A stretch of 64,000 nt of DNA from Rattus norvegicus (lineage: Eukaryota; Chordata; Mammalia; Rodentia; Muridae). The stretch spans positions 232,670,102 through 232,734,101 of the forward strand of contig NC_086019.1 of assembly GCF_036323735.1 (NCBI RefSeq). The letters are read 5' to 3'. The notes under the pieces are model-generated. The model ran no database searches. It was given only the letters and a program-made list of their open reading frames with translations, and was not told the DNA's origin. The position numbers were made by a program, and so were the translations under genes. Numbering within the stretch: the first letter of the stretch is position 1; every line of letters begins with the position of its first letter. Positions 58,354-64,000 of the stretch are shown here, piece by piece.

Positions 58354-59178
58354 TGTGTCTATTTACCCCCTGGTCTTAAGGAGGTGAGTAACAGGCTGCA
58401 ATAGTTGGACATTGAAGAGTTCTAGGTCCCGGGTTCTTGCTCTCAGGCCTCCATTGAACTTAGTTCCACGAGAGGATTTCCAGAAATAGGTTGAAGGCAT
58501 TTAGGTTGTCATTATCTTGCCAGCAATTGATGTCAAGACTTGTGAACGGTAGGGATTCTAGCAGTGGGGGTGGGGCTGTTAACACACTGACGGCGCCTAT
58601 TTTATATACCAGCAATCACCACGGAGACAGAGGCTCTGAAACAAGGTCCACCTGCATCCACTGTGTGACTGGGGCAGGGTCTTACCCAACTCCACAGGTC
58701 TAACCATTGCCTACAAAGCATTAGCGTTGGGCTCAGAACATCGTGTCACCGTGTCTCGTTGTTTAATCTTTCAATGCTGGACCACAGGGATCACACACAG
58801 GTACTGTGTCTAGCCCATCCAAATGCTTATGTGTACAGAAATATTTTAATTTTATTTGCCTTTAGTTCTGGTTAAATCTTAGATGCTGGAATTCCTGCTG
58901 AGGGACAGCACGCAGGGCTTGGATCCCTACATTTCTGTTTTTGGGGAAAGCGAATGATGTCATGTTGATGAGCTCCATCCCTCAGAGGTCTTCAGAGTGG
59001 AAGTTCTAGCCTCTGTAAGACCATCTTCTCTAATCCAGATGGACTTTAACCATAGTGTTCCCTCCCTCAATCCCTCCCTCTTTTCCATTCAGCAGAAGCA
59101 TTTGCCACTCCTTTTCCTCAGTTCATTCTGGGCTTTCTTTTTCTTCAGGTCTTTACATTTAATATTCTTTATCTAGTT
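58353..59178. other. Intergenic sequence, nothing recognised
   Basis: No gene or clear repeat is seen. Confidence 0.45.
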
Positions 59179-59194
59179 GGGCTTCTTTCTCCTT

Positions 59195-59292
59195 TTTTTT
59201 TTCTTTTTTCTTTTTTTCGGAGCTGGGGACCGAACTCAGGGCCTTGTGCTTGCTAGGCAAGCGCTCTACCACTGAGCTAAATCCCCAACCCC
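59195..59292 (-). mobile_element. ID SINE with target duplication
   Basis: A reverse-complement ID with a T-rich tail, GGAGCTGGGGACCGAACTCA and AAATCCCCAACCCC. The duplication GGGCTTCTTTCTCCTT is at 59179-59194 and 59293-59308. Confidence 0.97.
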
Positions 59293-59308
59293 GGGCTTCT
59301 TTCTCCTT

Positions 59309-60502
59309 AAATATCAACTCCTTCGAGTCTCTTCTCACCTCACCTCTCTCCCTTTATCCGTGTAGCCTCAGTGTATAAGATATCGCCCCATCCAGACCCT
59401 CTTTATCTCTCTTGCTTTATCCCCATGGCATGCATGCCATCTGACATAGTCTGTACTTTCTTGTTTATTAGTTTATTGTCTCTCTCCTGCATATAAGGCC
59501 ATTGGTTTGTTGTGTCTTGTTCACTGCTGTAATCCCAAACCTTAGAACTGGCTCAACAGATAGACACTCAGTTATTGAGTCTGTTGGGTCTTCATTTACC
59601 ACTTACAAAATTCCATGACATATTCATTTAGTCAGCAGATAACCACTGACCACATGGTTCTCTTTAGGGCATTGATCTAGGTATTATTGGGAGCAGGAAG
59701 GGTTTTAAGATTCTTTGTAAACTGACAACCTATACTTGGAAAGACAACTTACCAAGTTGGTAGAAAAAGACATAAAAATAAGTGAATATACATGGAGGTA
59801 GGTTATAGATACTCAATAATGTCTATATCTATAATAGGTATAGATTATGGACATTCAAATAAACTAGAGGTCAACAGAGGAAGGTGTGTCTTGGAAGGGC
59901 AGGCGAGGTCTGCTATGGAAGATGGAATTTGAGCAAATCTTTAAAAAGGTGGCGGATTATGGTTATTGAAGAACTGTGGTATTACAACAGGGGAAGGAGA
60001 TATATGGTCCAAGTGTCCATAAACACCTGCAGAGGTTTGAGAGGGATCTTGGTACAGCACGAGTGGTTCCAACAGCCAAAAATGGAAAATGAGGTTATGG
60101 ATGGGTTTGCAGGCTGACCAAGAGTTAGGATTGGTGGTCCTAGACTCAGGGAACTGGGGAAGGTGATGGTGTGGAGGTAAGAGTTCACACAGAGGTGGCT
60201 CTGGAGGATGCAACTGATTTATACAGGAGAACAAAGAATGCAGAGGCCAGCTAACTGAGCAGGCTATGGAGACAGCTCAGGCTGAGGGCTGTGGAGGCTG
60301 AGGCATGCAAAACAGAGAAGCTGACCTTGCAAGTGAACTACAGAGAGGGTAGTGAGAGAGTGTGGGACCTAGGTGAGCCTCTAGTTTCTTTTAATTTTTC
60401 TTATACAGACATTTGGTCTTTTGGTTAGTTTTTGGCATTTGGTCTCCTCAAGAAGATCAGAAGACTTAAACCTAGTCTTTAATTTTTTTCCTTAACTTAC
60501 GT
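59309..60502. other. Intergenic sequence, nothing recognised
   Basis: No gene or clear repeat is seen. The longest ORF is 97 codons (- strand, 59941-60234), proline- and histidine-rich, without a recognisable domain. Confidence 0.45.
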
Positions 60503-60824
60503 CTTAGTTAAGGTTTTACCGTTATGAACAGACACCATGACCAAGGCAAGTCTTATAAAGGACATTTCGTAGGGGCTGGCCTACAGGTTCAGAAATTCAG
60601 TTCCATATCATTGAGGCGGGGAACATGGCAGCATCCAGGAAGGCATGGTGCAGGAAAAGCTGAGAGTTCAACATTTTCATCTGAAGGCTGCTAGTGGAAG
60701 ACTGACCTCCAGGCAACAAAGGTGAAGGTCTTAAGCCCACACCCACAGTGACACACCCACTCCAACAAGACCACACCTCCTAATATTGCCACTCCCTGGG
60801 CCAAGCATATACAAACCATCACAA
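60503..60824 (-). mobile_element. Rodent interspersed repeat, family not named (copy 2 of 3)
   Basis: GTCTTAGTTAAGGTTTTACC, then GAACAGACACCATGACCAAG and GGGGCTGGCCTACAG. Same family and orientation as 36424-36783. Confidence 0.75.
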
Positions 60825-60904
60825 TTTCTATTTTAAAATTGTCTTGCAGAAGGGAAGAAGAGATTTAGGCCTAGGAGCTTGTGATTACATTAGTGGTTGA
60901 TTAT

Positions 60905-61125
60905 GTGGTCACACATAAGCTATGGTTATTGTGAAGGCCAGAGGGCAGCTTATATGAGTTGGTTCTGTCCTTCCACACAGGTTCTAGGGACAGAACTGAG
61001 GTCGTCTGGCTTAGTGGCAACCACCTCTACCCAATGGCTGGTCCAAGCTGGGTATTGAGTTTAAGGCCTTTCACACTCTAGGCAAGTGCTCGCCTACTGA
61101 AATATATTCCCAGATCTAAAGAAAT
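60905..61125 (-). mobile_element. B3/ID-related SINE remnants
   Basis: GTTCTAGGGACAGAACTGAG, then AACCACCTCTACCCAATGGC, resembles a reverse-complement B3. The part at 61050-61120 (GCTGGGTATTGAGTTTAAGG, AGGCAAGTGCTCGCC) resembles an old ID. Both are diverged and possibly fused as a B4-type element. Confidence 0.55.
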
Positions 61126-61963
61126 ATACCCGAGTTTCAAATAGAGAGAGTCAGAGACAAGCTATGTGTTCTGGAAACCCTTTTAGCTGTTTTGCTGCAG
61201 AATCTACAACCTGTTTTGCATAGAAGTGCTCCACTGCTAAGGCAAAAATGGTGTTAATTTACTAGTCTCTGAGGCCTGTGGGTCCGTGAACGATTGCTCG
61301 TGTCTGTAATAATTCTTCCCATCTGCTTGGAGATATGGCCTATCCCTTCTCCCCAGTCCCTAAAACCAATCCCTAGAAGCAGAGTAGTTTAGATCTCTGT
61401 ATTCAGTTGCTTTTTCTTGTTCTGCGATCAAATGCCTGATAAGAAAGGTTTTGTTGTGACTGTCAGCCAGAGGGGTTATAGTTCCCCTTGTCAGGGAAGC
61501 CCTGGAGCCAGACACAAGAGGTGGCTGATCATACTTAGTCTGAAATCAAGAAATAGGAGGCAGACGCAAAATGGAGCTGGACTAAAAGCCTTCAGGGTCA
61601 CTCGTGGCTCTGTCTCTTAAACGTTCTATAACCTTCTAAAACAGCGCCACCTGCTGGAGACCATGTATCAAACGTATGCACCAGTGGGGGACATTTCACT
61701 TTCAAACAGCAGTCTTTGAGTTACCTAACTTGTGTCCTAACAGCCTTCTGGTATTCTGGTAACGGCTTATGTGAGAGGTACGGATTTAATTTTCTCATCA
61801 CATTAGAAAGATCTGGTTATAACGTGGAACACTCTCAGATCTGGCTTTTAACTTCTCCTTATAATTTCACTGACAGCTGAATTTTGGAGAAAGAAAACAA
61901 TCATACATCATTGTATACAAAGGAAGCGACTTGCTCAGTATTAAGCAGATTAAGGAAGGGCGT
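61126..61963. other. Intergenic sequence around a CTCF-like motif
   Basis: No gene is recognised. The segment at about 61395-61560 may be a very old rodent repeat but I cannot name it. Confidence 0.4.
61642..61657 (-). promoter_or_regulatory. CTCF-like motif
   Basis: The - strand reads CCAGCAGGTGGCGCTG, essentially the CTCF core consensus. It is the best of the four CTCF-like matches in the window and shares their orientation. Occupancy is not shown by sequence. Confidence 0.6.
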
Positions 61964-62338
61964 GGTTTGAATAGGAATGGACCCTATAAGCTCATGTGTT
62001 TGAATGCTTCACCCATAGAGAGTGGCATGATTAGGAGGTGTGGCCTTGTTGGAGTGGGTGTGGCCTTGTGGGAGAAATGTGGGGTGGGCTTTGAGGTCTG
62101 ATCTGCTCAAGCTTCTCCCAGTGTGGTTCACAGTCCCCTTCGGCTGCCTGCAGATCAAGATGTAGAACTCTCAGCTCCTTCTCAAGCACCATGTTTTTTT
62201 CTGCCTGCATACCACCGTGTTTCCCACTGTGATGATAACGGACTAACCTCTGAACCCGTCTGTCAGTCCAGTTAAATGTTTTCCTTTATCAGAGTTGCTG
62301 TGGTCACGTGGCTTCTTCACAGCAATAGAACCCTGACA
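61964..62338 (+). mobile_element. Rodent interspersed repeat, family not named (copy 3 of 3)
   Basis: GACCCTATAAGCTCATGTGT, then GGAGGTGTGGCCTTGTTGGA, ATCAAGATGTAGAACTCTCA and TTCTTCACAGCAATAGAACC. Its 3' end is the reverse complement of the start of the copies at 36424 and 60503, so the three belong to one family. Confidence 0.78.
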
Positions 62339-62896
62339 GGCAGTGAGCCTGACAATGTTGGTCGGGGACTGGCCCGGCTGCATCCACAGGGGAGCTGCTC
62401 CTGGAGTCTGTGTGTAGCTTGTCTCTGCACTCCAGTTTCACTGTAAGCAGCTGCCTAGACTCTCAATATGTCTGTGCTGAACCTTTACAAGGCTGACTTG
62501 GCTTAAAATTAATTCCTGCTTGCTCGGATAAGACTCCAAAGGAAGGCAGGACTGTAAAGAGTTTCCCCAAAGCGGTGGAGGGGTTCTAATAACACAAAAG
62601 CAAGGGGAAATGATGTCATATGCAGTAGTCCTTGCCTGTCACTCCTGAGTAACACTGAATTGTTCCCTTACCATCCTTGGTTAGAAAATAGCCATAATTG
62701 AATAATTAAAAATACTCTATTTTGGCTACCCTCATTTAAAAATTTGTAAGCAATTAAAACACAGAAGCGGTTGGCTCTATAGAGACTCCTTTCTCCCTAA
62801 ACCAAGTACCACAAACTCAATACTGTTCATATAAGCTTACGTGTGGTTATTCTTATACAGCTGAGAAAACTTACAACGGAATAAAAGCTAATTGCT
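62339..62896. other. Intergenic sequence, nothing recognised
   Basis: No gene or clear repeat is seen. Confidence 0.45.
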
Positions 62897-62975
62897 GGGT
62901 TGGGTATAGAGCCAAGTTGCATGGTGCGTGCCTAGGATATGTAGGGTCCCGGGTTTGATCCCCAACATTGAAACG
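62897..62975 (+). mobile_element. Old ID-related SINE
   Basis: GGGTTGGGTATAGAGCCAAG, then GGTCCCGGGTTTGATCCCCA, is a diverged ID-type copy. Confidence 0.65.
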
Positions 62976-63083
62976 CAACAGGAAAAGTATCTCTTTAGTA
63001 AAGATTTTAAATTCTATTTTTATTTGTATCACATATGAAGGATTTAAAAAATAAAATCTCTATGCCTTAAAAAATATCCAGAC

Positions 63084-63282
63084 AGGGGACTGGGGAGTTG
63101 GCCCAGCAGTTGAGAGCACCTGTTCTTGCAGAAGAGCAAAGTTTGATACCCAGCACGTGCATGGCAGCCCACAACTGTAACTCCAGCTCTGGCCTCCTCA
63201 GACACCAGGAAAACACGTGGTACATTGACATGCATGCAGGCGAAACATCCACACATATAAAAACATTTAAAAGACAACAACA
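63084..63282 (+). mobile_element. B2/B4-type SINE, tail hit by an ID
   Basis: GGGGACTGGGGAGTTGGCCC, then TTTGATACCCAGCACGTGCA and AACTCCAGCTCTGGCCTCCT. An ID element landed in its A-rich tail. Confidence 0.8.
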
Positions 63283-63384
63283 GGGGTTGGGGATTTAGCT
63301 CAGTGGTAGAGCGCTTGCCTAGGAAGCGCAAGGCCCTGGGTTCGGTCCCCAGCTCTGAAAAAAAAGAACCAAAAAAAAAAAAAA
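63283..63384 (+). mobile_element. ID SINE nested in a SINE tail
   Basis: A full-length ID (GGGGTTGGGGATTTAGCTCA to CCCCAGCTCTG plus A tail). The duplication AAGACAACAACA is at 63271-63282 and 63385-63396. Confidence 0.97.
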
Positions 63385-63396
63385 AAGACAACAACA

Positions 63397-63682
63397 AAAA
63401 TGCAAGCAGAGGCGAAGATGACACCAGTTTCACCGTCACGTGTATCCATCAACCTCAAGTCCCACACCTAAGAATTAATGCCAGAAAACGACACATGTGC
63501 ATAGCATTAATTTTCTGTGAAAATTCCAGCATCACCCCCAAGCACTGGTAATTAAATTCAGGGACTTACACCTGATAGGCAAACATTTACCAGGCTATAA
63601 CGGTGGCACCCAAGATCCCGAACCTCATCTTGTATTTCTGTAAATGTAGCGTCAGAGCTAATTTATGTCCCTGTGCATTTTT
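63397..63682. other. Intergenic sequence, nothing recognised
   Basis: Short unassigned stretch between SINEs. Confidence 0.45.
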
Positions 63683-63697
63683 TTAAATACAGGAACT

Positions 63698-63890
63698 GGG
63701 GGCTGGAGAGATGGCTCAGAGGTTAAGAGCACTGACTGCTCTTCCAGAGGTCCTGAGTTCAATTCCCAGCAACCACATGGTGGCTCACAACCATCTGTAA
63801 TGAGATCTGGTGCCCTCTTCTGGCCTGCAGTCACATATGCAGGCAGAATGCTGTACATAAAATAAATAAATCTTTAAAAAAAAAAGAATA
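63698..63890 (+). mobile_element. B2-family SINE with target duplication
   Basis: GGGGCTGGAGAGATGGCTCA, then TTCAATTCCCAGCAACCACA and an AAATAAATAAATC tail. A perfect 15-bp duplication TTAAATACAGGAACT lies at 63683-63697 and 63891-63905. It is the best-preserved B2 in the window. Confidence 0.96.
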
Positions 63891-64000
63891 TTAAATACAG
63901 GAACTATGCTCAAAGCAGAAAGACTGACAAAAACTGTTCCTATAGCTGTGATTAAAAAAATGAGTTTTTAAATCTGAGCTATCAAGTGTACACACTCCTG

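Noticed and set aside
62339..64000. Possible 5' part of Dmrt2 at the right edge
   Set aside because: No DM domain or CpG island appears; Dmrt2 presumably lies further right.

Overview
The window is rodent nuclear DNA, almost certainly rat (Rattus). It contains eleven well-preserved copies of the ID SINE (the BC1/tRNA-Ala-derived family that expanded strongly in rat), most with readable target-site duplications. It also contains rodent B1 and B2/B3/B4 SINEs, a young rodent-type L1 3' end, URR1-like hAT remnants and long simple-sequence tracts. I see no bacterial or viral gene organisation.

One protein-coding gene is clear: Dmrt3, on the + strand, in two coding exons (5210-5678 and 17060-18021). 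They are separated by an 11.4-kb intron with GT/AG borders and encode 476 residues. Exon 1 carries the DM zinc-module DNA-binding domain; exon 2 carries the DMA domain and the conserved C-terminus. Exon 1 lies in a CpG-rich region of about 1.1 kb with a G-run cluster just upstream. The 3' UTR has polyadenylation signals at 18169 and 18717. In mammals the order is DMRT1-DMRT3-DMRT2, so Dmrt1 should lie just left of base 1 and Dmrt2 beyond base 64000. No second DM domain is present here.

Layout: 1-4.6 kb is upstream intergenic DNA with a separate GC-box/ETS/CCAAT cluster at 0.44-0.77 kb. 4.6-18.7 kb is Dmrt3; its intron holds a long GAA-rich tract (7.6-7.8 kb) and a long TTC-rich tract (10.5-10.9 kb) in complementary orientation. 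18.7-64 kb is a gene desert built from SINEs, L1 pieces, microsatellites and unassigned single-copy sequence. Features there include CTCF-like motifs (24.0, 24.45, 29.9 and 61.6 kb, all the same orientation), a 28-bp minisatellite of CCAAT boxes and E-boxes (31.7 kb), a 188-bp inverted duplication (34.6 and 39.5 kb), nested insertions (ID in hAT, ID in old L1, LTR-like in old L1) and a decayed ORF at 55.3 kb that looks like a retrocopy.

I found no clearly new gene system. The observations most worth checking are the GAA/TTC pair in the Dmrt3 intron, the CCAAT/E-box minisatellite, the co-oriented CTCF-like motifs, the inverted duplication and the unidentified ORF relic. Repeat-family names are from memory of consensus features, and boundaries of old elements are approximate.
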